Source: Celeribacter litoreus
Lineage (GTDB): Bacteria > Pseudomonadota > Alphaproteobacteria > Rhodobacterales > Rhodobacteraceae
Direction of reading: 5' to 3'
DNA length: 64,000 nucleotides
NCBI RefSeq assembly: GCF_020165855.1
Contig: NZ_JAIUFY010000014.1
Location: 434,001-498,000 of the forward strand
Positions 8,629-15,775 of the stretch are shown here, piece by piece (positions within the stretch are counted from its first letter, which is position 1; each line of letters starts with the position of its first letter). The position numbers and the translations under genes are program-made. The notes under the pieces are model-generated. The model was given only the letters and a program-made list of their open reading frames with translations, had not been told where the DNA came from and made no database searches.

Positions 8629-9263
8629 CACAGTCAGGATGGGTGCCTGTTGCGCTCTCCGCAATGATCGAGGCGGGTACGTCTGCGGGTGTTGTCGTCG
8701 ACGGCGCGGAAATCGTCGTTTGGCGGGACATATCGGGTAAGGCCCACGCGTGGGAAGATCGCTGCCCGCACCGCGGGATGAAGATGAGTTTCGGTTTTGT
8801 GCGCGGCGATCACATCGCCTGCCTGTATCACGGCTGGGAATATGACGAGAGCGGCAACTGCCAATACATTCCGGCGCACCCCGATCTCGAAGTTCCGAAA
8901 TCCATCTGCATCTCGCGCTACGGCGTGGCGGAAACGGGCGGTATGATCTGGGCGCATGTGCCGCTCGGGTCTGAGGCCGGTGCTGCGCCTGAACTCGCGG
9001 AGGCTGAAGGGCTGCGGTCGCTGTATGTCGATGCGTCTGTCGCTGCGGTAGCGTCGGCGCTCGGTTCCGATGTGTCCGGTTCTATGCTCACGGTCTCTAC
9101 GGCAGACGTCGCGCTCTCCATCGGTGTTCAGCCGATTTCCGATACCCAATGCGCGCTTCACGTCACGGTGCCGATGGGCACTTCTGTGGAGGAGAAAAAC
9201 GCTGTTCTCGATTGGTGCGAAGCCCTGCGTCGTCAGGTTGAAAATTCGGAGGCCATGGCATGA
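8625..9263 (+). CDS. Stand-alone Rieske [2Fe-2S] protein of oxygenase type with no mononuclear-iron site
   Basis: 212 aa. Residues 1-130 form a complete oxygenase-type Rieske domain: C47-x-H49-x16-C66-x2-H69 in DRCPHRGMKMSFGF and HIACLYHGWEYDE, then GVAETGGMIWAHVP. The last 80 residues have no N/D/H/H mononuclear-iron motif. A stretch near ADVALSIGVQPISDTQ and a terminal helix look like a shrunken remnant of an oxygenase catalytic domain (inference). It is tightly coupled to the acylphosphatase-like gene upstream and the GST gene downstream, both by ATGA overlaps. It may provide the electron-transfer cluster for the two Rieske-less subunits at 1034-1906 and 14936-15775. A small ferredoxin role is the alternative. 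No reductase gene is seen nearby. Confidence 0.85.
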   Translation: MTQSGWVPVALSAMIEAGTSAGVVVDGAEIVVWRDISGKAHAWEDRCPHRGMKMSFGFVRGDHIACLYHGWEYDESGNCQYIPAHPDLEVPKSICISRYGVAETGGMIWAHVPLGSEAGAAPELAEAEGLRSLYVDASVAAVASALGSDVSGSMLTVSTADVALSIGVQPISDTQCALHVTVPMGTSVEEKNAVLDWCEALRRQVENSEAMA

Positions 9264-9880
9264 TCCTGCACAACTACGATCTGTACGAAGATTGCTACCG
9301 CGTCCGCTTGCTCGCGTCCTGCACTGAGCAGGAATTGGAGCTCGTCAACGTGGATGCATTTCCGGGCGCTGAGGAGAAATCTGAGACCTATCTCAAGCTC
9401 AATCCCCTCGGCCGTCTACCGATCCTCGAAGACGGCGATGTGATCCTGCGCGATTTGGCGGCGATCCTGATTTATGTCGCGGAAAAAGACGCAAAAGCGC
9501 GGTTCATTCCGACCGAGGCCAAAGCGCGTGCCGCCATGTTTGACTGGCTCGGTTTTGCCTGCGGTGATCTCTCCGTTGCGACGCAGGCCCGTGCCGTCGC
9601 GTTGCTCGACGCACCAGGCGATGGTGTTGCGCTCCGTGCGCAGGCGCGTGCGCTTTTCCGCGTTTTGGATGATCACCTGACCCGTCAGGCGCTGAGCGGG
9701 CAGGGCTATGTGGCCGGTGACACCGCCACACTCGCCGATCTCGCGCTCTTCCCTGCCTTTGCGCTGTCTCGCGATTTCAATCTCGACCATGACGAATTTC
9801 CGGCCCTGCGCCTTTGGGCGCGTCGTATGCGGACCCTTCCAGGGTTCATCACGATGCCGGGCATTCCCGACTACCACTAA
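9260..9880 (+). CDS. Glutathione S-transferase family protein
   Basis: 206 aa, usual GST length. The N-terminal thioredoxin-like domain reads YDLYEDCYRVRLLASCTEQ, then KLNPLGRLPILEDGDVILRDLAAILIYVA, with the cis-proline in LPIL and the acidic residue after it that contacts glutathione. The C-terminal helical domain includes AGDTATLADLALFPAFA, the typical N-capping box region. It may isomerise or conjugate a ring-cleavage intermediate, or protect against reactive products of the oxygenases. The ATG overlaps the Rieske gene stop, so both are co-translated. The specific reaction cannot be inferred. Confidence 0.85.
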   Translation: MILHNYDLYEDCYRVRLLASCTEQELELVNVDAFPGAEEKSETYLKLNPLGRLPILEDGDVILRDLAAILIYVAEKDAKARFIPTEAKARAAMFDWLGFACGDLSVATQARAVALLDAPGDGVALRAQARALFRVLDDHLTRQALSGQGYVAGDTATLADLALFPAFALSRDFNLDHDEFPALRLWARRMRTLPGFITMPGIPDYH

Positions 9881-9889
9881 GGAGCTCCC

Positions 9890-10813
9890 GTGGATCTTCA
9901 TCGTCTCGGCCTCGTTTCTTCCCGCGTCCACCATTTCGCTCTGGTGGCGCGTCTCGGGTCCATCCGTCAGGCCGCGCTGACGCTCAATGTCGCACCGTCG
10001 TCGATCTCCCGTGCGATCAAGCAGCTTGAAGAAGACCTCGGAACCCCTTTGTTCGAAAGAACAAAACAGAGACTCAAGCTGACGTCGGCAGGTGAATTGC
10101 TCGATTATCATATCAAGCAATCCTCTGTTGAGATGAACCGCGCCCTCACGGAAATCGGCGACCTTCAGGGGCTTCGTCGTGGCACGGTGACGGTCGCAGT
10201 CATCGAGAGTGCGGCGCGCGGCATCCTGCCTGATGTGCTCGCCGGTTACTGGATTCGCCATCCGGAAATCAGCGTGGATGTGCGGGTTGTCGGTTCTCAG
10301 GAAGCCGTCGATCTCGTGCATCAGGGGGAGGCCGATCTGGCGCTCGCCTTTGATGTGCGCGTGCCACGCAATGCACGCAAGCTGAACTCCATCGCCATGC
10401 CGCTCGGGGTGCTCGTCCCGCCGGGAAGCGCACTCACCAAACGCGAGGGCAAGCTGCGGAGCTACGACCTCGCAGGCGAACGCGTGATCTTGTCTGATAG
10501 CTCTCTGACGCTGGGGAGTTCGGTGGAACAGATGTTCTCCGGCTCCTTTGTGGAGTTCTCCCGCCGCGCGCGCACCAACTCGATCGGGTTGATGATCGAC
10601 CTCGCGACTCGGGGTCTCGGGACGATTCTGCAGACAAAAATCGGGGTGCAGGCGGAGATCGCCAGAGGGCAACTCGTCTTCATCCCTCTGTCCGATCCGG
10701 GGATCGGATTGCGCCGTTTGACCCTCGTGTCACGCCCGAAAGGCGAGGTTTCCGAGGCCGCACAAGCGCTCGCGGACTCGCTTGCCGCCGTCATTGAGGC
10801 GATGCGGGACTAG
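9890..10813 (+). CDS. LysR-family transcriptional regulator (first)
   Basis: 307 aa. The N-terminal winged helix-turn-helix is visible as FALVARLGSIRQAALTLNVAPSSISRAIKQLEEDLGTPLFERT, followed by a type-2 periplasmic-binding-like effector domain. GTG start at 9890 with GGAG at 9881-9884. It follows the GST gene by 9 nt in the same direction, so it may be partly cotranscribed with the Rieske genes, and it sits directly before the TPP/GMC/Mo-hydroxylase operon. It probably senses an intermediate of the pathway and controls one or both flanking promoters. The 17-bp palindrome at 10826-10842 just downstream is a candidate operator. Confidence 0.88.
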   Translation: MDLHRLGLVSSRVHHFALVARLGSIRQAALTLNVAPSSISRAIKQLEEDLGTPLFERTKQRLKLTSAGELLDYHIKQSSVEMNRALTEIGDLQGLRRGTVTVAVIESAARGILPDVLAGYWIRHPEISVDVRVVGSQEAVDLVHQGEADLALAFDVRVPRNARKLNSIAMPLGVLVPPGSALTKREGKLRSYDLAGERVILSDSSLTLGSSVEQMFSGSFVEFSRRARTNSIGLMIDLATRGLGTILQTKIGVQAEIARGQLVFIPLSDPGIGLRRLTLVSRPKGEVSEAAQALADSLAAVIEAMRD

Positions 10814-10825
10814 TGTTGCGTTCAG

Positions 10826-10842
10826 TCGAACATTTCGTTCGA
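10826..10842. promoter_or_regulatory. Palindromic candidate operator upstream of the TPP-decarboxylase operon
   Basis: TCGAAC-ATTTC-GTTCGA, perfect 6-bp arms with a 5-bp spacer. It lies 75 bp upstream of the ATG at 10918, between the LysR gene and the operon it probably regulates. Binding by that LysR protein is inferred. Confidence 0.5.
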
Positions 10843-10917
10843 AAATAATCGTCTTTTGGGAACAGTTTTTTCCTGACAGTCTGCATTTAACACGACACAC
10901 ACGCCGGAGAATTTAAT

Positions 10918-11418
10918 ATGAAGCAAAGCTCTGTCGACGCCGTGATCCGGGGGCTCAAACGGGCCGGGGTCTCGATTGTTTGCTATTTGCCAGACAGTCT
11001 GTTCAAGGAACTCTACCCCGCACTCGACGCCGATCCCGATATTCGCACCATTCAAGTGACGAACGAGGGGGAGGGCGCGGCCATCTGTGGCGGTGTTTTC
11101 CTGTCCGGCAAACGTGCGGCGCTCGTGATGGAGAACTCCGGACTGCGGGCCTCGGTCGAACCGCTCGCACGGATGGGCCTAGGGGCCGGTATTCCGGTTT
11201 TCATGCTCCTGAGCTATCGCGGCGATATGGGCGAAAACAACTGGTGGGCGGTGCCGCACGGCATCACCATGGAGCCGGTGTTGCAGGCGCTGCGCATTCC
11301 CTATGCCGTCGAACGCGAAGAAGACCGCATCGAGCAGGCCATCGTGGATGCCTATGAGCTGGCCTATTCCTCCTACTACCACACGGCTGTGGCCCTGTCC
11401 GGGAGCATTGTGCGATGA
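10918..11418 (+). CDS. Thiamine-diphosphate-dependent decarboxylase, alpha (PYR-domain) subunit
   Basis: 166 aa, the N-terminal pyrimidine-binding half of a TPP enzyme, resembling ComD of sulfopyruvate decarboxylase and the N-domain of phosphonopyruvate decarboxylase. VTNEGEGAAICGGVFLSG carries the glutamate (E50 or E52) that activates the cofactor, and VMENSGLRASVEPL is a family motif. The partner PP domain is encoded next with a 4-bp ATGA overlap, so the two form one active site. Family members decarboxylate 2-oxoacids to aldehydes. An aldehyde dehydrogenase closes the same operon (19268-20776), which fits. Neither sulfonate nor phosphonate genes are nearby, so the 2-oxoacid is unknown. Confidence 0.82.
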   Translation: MKQSSVDAVIRGLKRAGVSIVCYLPDSLFKELYPALDADPDIRTIQVTNEGEGAAICGGVFLSGKRAALVMENSGLRASVEPLARMGLGAGIPVFMLLSYRGDMGENNWWAVPHGITMEPVLQALRIPYAVEREEDRIEQAIVDAYELAYSSYYHTAVALSGSIVR

Positions 11419-12023
11419 AACGTTTCGACTGTATGACCAAACTGGCCGCACGCCTGTCCGACGAACTGGTGATCCTGTCGCTCGGGGCCTCTGTGGACGA
11501 ATGGTATAACGCCGCGCCGCATATGCGGCAGGCATCCCTGTTTCAGCAACAACTCGGCTGTGTGACCCCGCAGGCCTTTGGCCTCGCTGCCGGTCTGCCG
11601 GATCGACAGATCGTATCTCTCGACACCGATGGCGGGTTGCTCTTCAACCTCGGTATCCTCGCAACGTTGGGCAACGAGCAGCCGAAGAATCTCTTTGTTG
11701 TGGTCTGGGATAACGAGCAATATCAATCCATTGGCGGCCCGAAAACGCATACGGCGTCCGGTCGGGTTGACCTCGCGGGGATTGCGCGCGCCTCTGGCGT
11801 GGATCACGCATACACCGCGACCACGCTCGAAGAATTCGACGCGCATTGTGAGGCGGGGCTGAAGTCCGATACGCCCTATGTCGTCGTCGCAAAAGTGTCC
11901 GGCACGGTTCAGCCGGAGATCAAGCGCAAGCATTCGGACGGGCGTGAAGACAAATATATCTTTGTGCGCCACGTTGAGAAAACTGAAGGGATCACCATCA
12001 TGGGCCCTTCCGAGCACAACTGA
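11415..12023 (+). CDS. Thiamine-diphosphate-dependent decarboxylase, beta (PP-domain) subunit
   Basis: 202 aa, the pyrophosphate-binding half, ComE-like. The TPP/Mg motif is D70-T-D72-G-G followed by about 27 residues and N100 in VVVWDNEQYQSIG. The N-terminal SLGASVDEWYNAAP and LGCVTPQAFGLAAGLPD agree with the sulfopyruvate/phosphonopyruvate decarboxylase group. It overlaps the alpha subunit gene by 4 bp and is followed after 8 nt by the GMC oxidoreductase. Its C-terminus, from about residue 165, is longer than needed for the PP core and rich in lysine and arginine (EIKRKHSDGREDK); the meaning is unclear. Confidence 0.82.
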   Translation: MKRFDCMTKLAARLSDELVILSLGASVDEWYNAAPHMRQASLFQQQLGCVTPQAFGLAAGLPDRQIVSLDTDGGLLFNLGILATLGNEQPKNLFVVVWDNEQYQSIGGPKTHTASGRVDLAGIARASGVDHAYTATTLEEFDAHCEAGLKSDTPYVVVAKVSGTVQPEIKRKHSDGREDKYIFVRHVEKTEGITIMGPSEHN

Positions 12024-12031
12024 GGCAGACC

Positions 12032-13555
12032 ATGAAGACCAGCTTCGATTATATCGTGATTGGCTCCGGCACTGGCGGGGCAGCGGTTGCGCGACGCCTG
12101 CATGATGCGGGGGCCGAGGTCGCCGTGATTGAGGCTGGTAAGTCTACATTCGGCGTGCCGGAGATTGAGGACCCGTCCCAGTGGTTCGGTCTCCAGACCG
12201 GCGCTTGGGATTGGGGGCATCATTACACCACGACCGACCGCATTCTGGGTCGCGATATTCCGATCCCGCGGGGCAAGGGCCTCGGTGGATCGTCTGCGAC
12301 CAATGCGATGATGTGGTATCGCGGTGTGCCAGAGGATTATGCCCGCTGGGATGCCGTGGCCCCCGGTTGGTCGTGGGAGGACTGCCTTCCGGCCTACAAG
12401 GCCTGCGAAACGTGGGAATACGGAGAAACCGCGCTCCGTGGTGGTTCCGGACCTCTCGAAATCACACGTCCCGACCCGCATCACCCGCTCACGCAATCCA
12501 TGCTGAAGGGTGGCGCAGCCATGGGGCTTCCGGTCGTTGATGACCCCAACGGACCGGAGCCTTTTGGCGTGGGGCTCGCGAATTTCAACATTGATCGGCA
12601 GGGGCGGCGGAACACCTCTGCGAACGCCTATCTGGAGCCGATCATCGCGTCGGATCGCCTTAACATCTTCACGAAAACCCTTGCTCTGTCGCTGATTTTT
12701 CAGGGTGATAAGGCGACGGGCGTGCGTGTGAGCGGGCCTGACGGCGAATTGGACCTGACCGCGCATTCCGGCGTGGTTCTGGCGGCCGGTGCGCTCGAAA
12801 CACCGCGCTTGCTCATGCTGTCAGGCATTGGTGCAGAGGCGGAACTGGCGCGTCTCGGTGTGCCGCTCAAGGTCAAGGCTGAGGCCATCGGCCAGAACTT
12901 CCAAGACCACCCGCTATTGCGAGCGCTGAACTTCCGCGCCACATCGCCGCTCGGCGCCATGAAGGGCAACGGGGGCGGGACGCTCACCATCTGGAAATCG
13001 GATGAGGCGCTGCCGCAGGCTGATTTGCTCGCCTTCCCGATTCAGGGCCGTTCTGCCGTGCCCGCACTTTGGGACCATTACACGCTCGACGGTGACGATG
13101 TGTTTGCGGTCGGCCTCGGGGTGATGCGGTCGTTCTCCAAAGGCGAACTGCGGCTCACGAGTGCTGACCCGACCGCGCCGCTCGATATCCAGCCGAACCT
13201 CCTCTCTGACCCTCGCGATCTCGCAGCCCTCGTGAGCGGTGTGGAGTTCCTGATGGATATGGTCGCCTCCGAGGGGTTCGACGGCTATTTCAAGGACTAC
13301 GTGGCCCCGCTGCGCGAAGACGACATCGAGACCTTCGTGCGTCGCTCCTGTTCCACCTTCTTCCACTGTTGTGGCACCGCCCGAATGGGCGCTGCCGATG
13401 ACGCCCCTGTTTCCCCTCAGTTGGGTGTCAAAGGTGTTCGCGGCCTCTGGGTCGCGGATGCCTCTGTTATTCCTGAAATTCCCGCCTGTCACACCCATGC
13501 GCCGGTCACGATGATCGGCGAGCGGGCGGCCACATTCATACTGGAGGACGCATGA
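12032..13555 (+). CDS. GMC-family FAD oxidoreductase (choline dehydrogenase-like)
   Basis: 507 aa. The FAD-binding dinucleotide motif is at the N-terminus (YIVIGSGTGGAAVARRLHD, then VAVIEAG), followed by the GMC signature GKGLGGSSATNAMMWYRG and AAGALETPRLLMLSGIG. The catalytic pair appears as H in FFHCCGTARMG and H in CHTHAPVTMIGERAA. His/His resembles glucose-oxidase-type members, whereas choline dehydrogenase has His/Asn. It oxidises an alcohol to an aldehyde or ketone using FAD. It lies between the TPP enzyme and an amidohydrolase with an ATGA overlap at its end. Its substrate within the heterocycle pathway is unknown. Confidence 0.87.
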   Translation: MKTSFDYIVIGSGTGGAAVARRLHDAGAEVAVIEAGKSTFGVPEIEDPSQWFGLQTGAWDWGHHYTTTDRILGRDIPIPRGKGLGGSSATNAMMWYRGVPEDYARWDAVAPGWSWEDCLPAYKACETWEYGETALRGGSGPLEITRPDPHHPLTQSMLKGGAAMGLPVVDDPNGPEPFGVGLANFNIDRQGRRNTSANAYLEPIIASDRLNIFTKTLALSLIFQGDKATGVRVSGPDGELDLTAHSGVVLAAGALETPRLLMLSGIGAEAELARLGVPLKVKAEAIGQNFQDHPLLRALNFRATSPLGAMKGNGGGTLTIWKSDEALPQADLLAFPIQGRSAVPALWDHYTLDGDDVFAVGLGVMRSFSKGELRLTSADPTAPLDIQPNLLSDPRDLAALVSGVEFLMDMVASEGFDGYFKDYVAPLREDDIETFVRRSCSTFFHCCGTARMGAADDAPVSPQLGVKGVRGLWVADASVIPEIPACHTHAPVTMIGERAATFILEDA

Positions 13556-14922
13556 GCGACCTGATCCTGACCGCCGAGGCAATCGTCACCATGAACGCGG
13601 GGCGCGAGACGCTCACCGATGGGGCGATCCTCGTCAAAGGCGACGCGATTGCAGCCATCGGGCCGAAGGCCGAGATCGTCGCCGCGAACCCAGATGTGAA
13701 GGTCAAGGATTTCGGTCGTGCCGTCCTCATGCCGGGTCTGATCAACGCCCACGCCCACTCCGGTTTCCTGCGCGGCACGGCGGAACACCTGCCGGTCTGG
13801 GACTGGCTCACGCAGCACATCAATCCGATGCACCGCGTGCTCCTGCCCGAAGAGGCCGAGGCGGCAAGCTATCTCGCCTATGCCGAGAGCCTTTTGGGCG
13901 GGACAACCACCATCGTCGACATGTGGCGGCACATGGACGGTTCTGCGCGCGCGGCTGAGGTGCTCGGCAACCGCCTGATCGCCGTGCCCTATGTGGGTGA
14001 GCATCCGGATTACGACTATTTCGACACGCTCGACATGAACGAAGGCATGATCGACCGCTGGAACGGCAAGGCGCAGGGCCGCGTCAATGTCTGGGTCGGG
14101 CTCGAGCATCTGTTCTACGCGGACGAAAAGGGCCAACAACGCGCCATTGATATGTCCAAACAATACGGCGTGCCGTTCCACACCCATTGCTCCGAGGCTG
14201 AAATCGAACTCGCCGAGTTCCAGACGCGCTATGGCAAGAAACCGATGGAAGTGTTCCGCGATCTCGGGTTCTTCGAGACACCGCTCGCCATGTTCGCGCA
14301 CGCGGTCTGGTTCTCGCCGGAAGAGGTGGAGATGGTCGCGGAGTATAACGTCTCTGTCGCCCACAACCCCGTGTCGAACATGAAGCTCGCTTCGGGAATT
14401 GCCCCGATCAAGGAAATGCTCGCCGCCGGTGTGCCGGTCGGCATCGGCACGGACGGTGAGAAGGAAAACAACAACTTCGACATGTTCGAAGAGATGAAAA
14501 CCGCTTCCCTCAAAGGCAAACTGCGTGAACTCGATGCGGCGGCGATGGACAGCTGGAGCGTGTTGGAAATGGCGACCTGCCTCGGCGCGAAGGCGGTTGG
14601 TCTCGATGAGGTCACAGGCTCGCTCGAAGTGGGCAAGAAGGCCGATATCATCGCCGTTGATGGCAAAAGCCCGCGGATGACGCCGTTCTTCCCCGATGGC
14701 CGCTGGTTCAACCTGCAACACAACCTCGTCCACGCCGTGCGCGGCAGTGACGTGCGCATGACCATGGTGAACGGTGAGATTTGCGTGGATGAAGGCAAGC
14801 TGGTTTCCGGCGACATGGCCGAGATCATCGACCGTATCACCCGCCTCGCGCCGGGGCATTTCGCGCGTCGTCAGACGTGGCTCGACGCCAATGGCGGCGG
14901 CACGGCACAGTGGACAGACTGA
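13552..14922 (+). CDS. TRZ/ATZ-family amidohydrolase (deaminase)
   Basis: 456 aa metal-dependent hydrolase related to S-adenosylhomocysteine/methylthioadenosine deaminases and s-triazine hydrolases. GLINAHAHSGFLRG gives the HxH site (H67, H69), with further metal-site positions in PFHTHCSEAE, AMFAHAVWF and GIGTDGEKENN. This is the third such enzyme in the island, after those at 1-1037 and 1917-3323. It probably removes an amino group from a ring intermediate rather than repeating the same step. It starts inside the GMC gene (ATGA) and is followed after 13 nt by the second Rieske-less oxygenase subunit, the same deaminase-oxygenase adjacency seen at 1034-3323. Confidence 0.83.
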   Translation: MSDLILTAEAIVTMNAGRETLTDGAILVKGDAIAAIGPKAEIVAANPDVKVKDFGRAVLMPGLINAHAHSGFLRGTAEHLPVWDWLTQHINPMHRVLLPEEAEAASYLAYAESLLGGTTTIVDMWRHMDGSARAAEVLGNRLIAVPYVGEHPDYDYFDTLDMNEGMIDRWNGKAQGRVNVWVGLEHLFYADEKGQQRAIDMSKQYGVPFHTHCSEAEIELAEFQTRYGKKPMEVFRDLGFFETPLAMFAHAVWFSPEEVEMVAEYNVSVAHNPVSNMKLASGIAPIKEMLAAGVPVGIGTDGEKENNNFDMFEEMKTASLKGKLRELDAAAMDSWSVLEMATCLGAKAVGLDEVTGSLEVGKKADIIAVDGKSPRMTPFFPDGRWFNLQHNLVHAVRGSDVRMTMVNGEICVDEGKLVSGDMAEIIDRITRLAPGHFARRQTWLDANGGGTAQWTD

Positions 14923-14935
14923 GGAGACACTGACA

Positions 14936-15775
14936 ATGGCTGGCACCCTCGATCCTGTGGCTCTCAATGACTGGTATGCGGTCGCGACGTTGACCGATCT
15001 GGACAGGGCCGAAGAGACCAAACTCCTCGGTCATCCGATCACCGTGGGACCGGGAAAACAGGTGACACAGGACGGAAAAAGCCTCCCTGTACGCGAAAAG
15101 TTCGGGGTGCTCTGGACGACGCTCGGCACGCCTAACAAAGAGATCTTCAACATAGAAGAGAGCGAGGAAGAGGGCCGTCGCTTTGTCCCCTGTGGATGGG
15201 TGAAAATGCGCGCCTCTGGCCTGCGCGTCGTCGAGAACTTTCTCGATATGGCTCATTTCCCGTTCGTTCACACGGATATCCTCGGGTCCGAGCCGCACAC
15301 AGAGGTTCTGGGTTACAAGTCCGAAATCCGTCACGATGTGGATGAGGTCTGGGCGACCAACTGCAAGTTCTTTCAGCCACAAATGACGAGCACTCGTCCG
15401 GACGGCGAATTCGCGCAGCTCACCTACCGTGTGCCGTCGCCTTATGTCGTGATGCTCTACCGCGTCGTGCCAGACACGGACGGGGTGCAGGACGCGATTG
15501 CACTGTTCATTCACCCGATCGAGGAAGATTTGGTGCGCGCCATTCCGGTGATGTATCTCACGGACCAGACCGCGACGCACACGCAACTCCTGCGGTTCGA
15601 GCAGGTGATCTTCCTACAGGACCGGATCATTGTGGAAAACCAGCGTCCGCTTTTGTTGCCGCTTGAGGCCCGCGCCGAAATTCCGACCCGTGCAGATAGC
15701 TCTTCCGTCGCCTATCGCCGCTGGCTCAAACAAAAGGGTCTGACCTACGGGACGACAACACCGGAGGCCGCATGA
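14936..15775 (+). CDS. Rieske-oxygenase catalytic subunit lacking the Rieske cluster domain (copy 2)
   Basis: 279 aa, paralogue of the 1034-1906 protein, alignable over nearly its whole length with long identical blocks (ENFLDMAHFPFVHTDILGSE; ENQRPLLLPLE). The mononuclear-iron ligands N101, D104, H107, H112 and D229 are present. The N-terminus keeps the strands that flank a Rieske domain (LNDWYAVATLTDL, ETKLLGHPITV, then REKFGVLWTTLGTP), but the cluster-binding segment with CxH and CxxH is cleanly missing. ATG at 14936 has GAGGAGA at 14921-14927. A longer reading would overlap the amidohydrolase gene. The stop overlaps the start of the Mo-hydroxylase gene (ATGA). It needs a cluster supplied in trans, plausibly from 8625-9263. 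Confidence 0.82.
   Translation: MAGTLDPVALNDWYAVATLTDLDRAEETKLLGHPITVGPGKQVTQDGKSLPVREKFGVLWTTLGTPNKEIFNIEESEEEGRRFVPCGWVKMRASGLRVVENFLDMAHFPFVHTDILGSEPHTEVLGYKSEIRHDVDEVWATNCKFFQPQMTSTRPDGEFAQLTYRVPSPYVVMLYRVVPDTDGVQDAIALFIHPIEEDLVRAIPVMYLTDQTATHTQLLRFEQVIFLQDRIIVENQRPLLLPLEARAEIPTRADSSSVAYRRWLKQKGLTYGTTTPEAA

Noticed and set aside
10048-10065. Inverted repeat TTTGTTC-GAAA-GAACAAA
   Set aside because: It lies inside the LysR coding sequence over the conserved PLFERT motif, so protein constraint explains it better than a regulatory role.
10918-12023. Coenzyme M or sulfonate pathway (ComDE)
   Set aside because: The subunits resemble ComDE, but no sulfolactate, sulfonate transport or phosphonate genes are in the operon.
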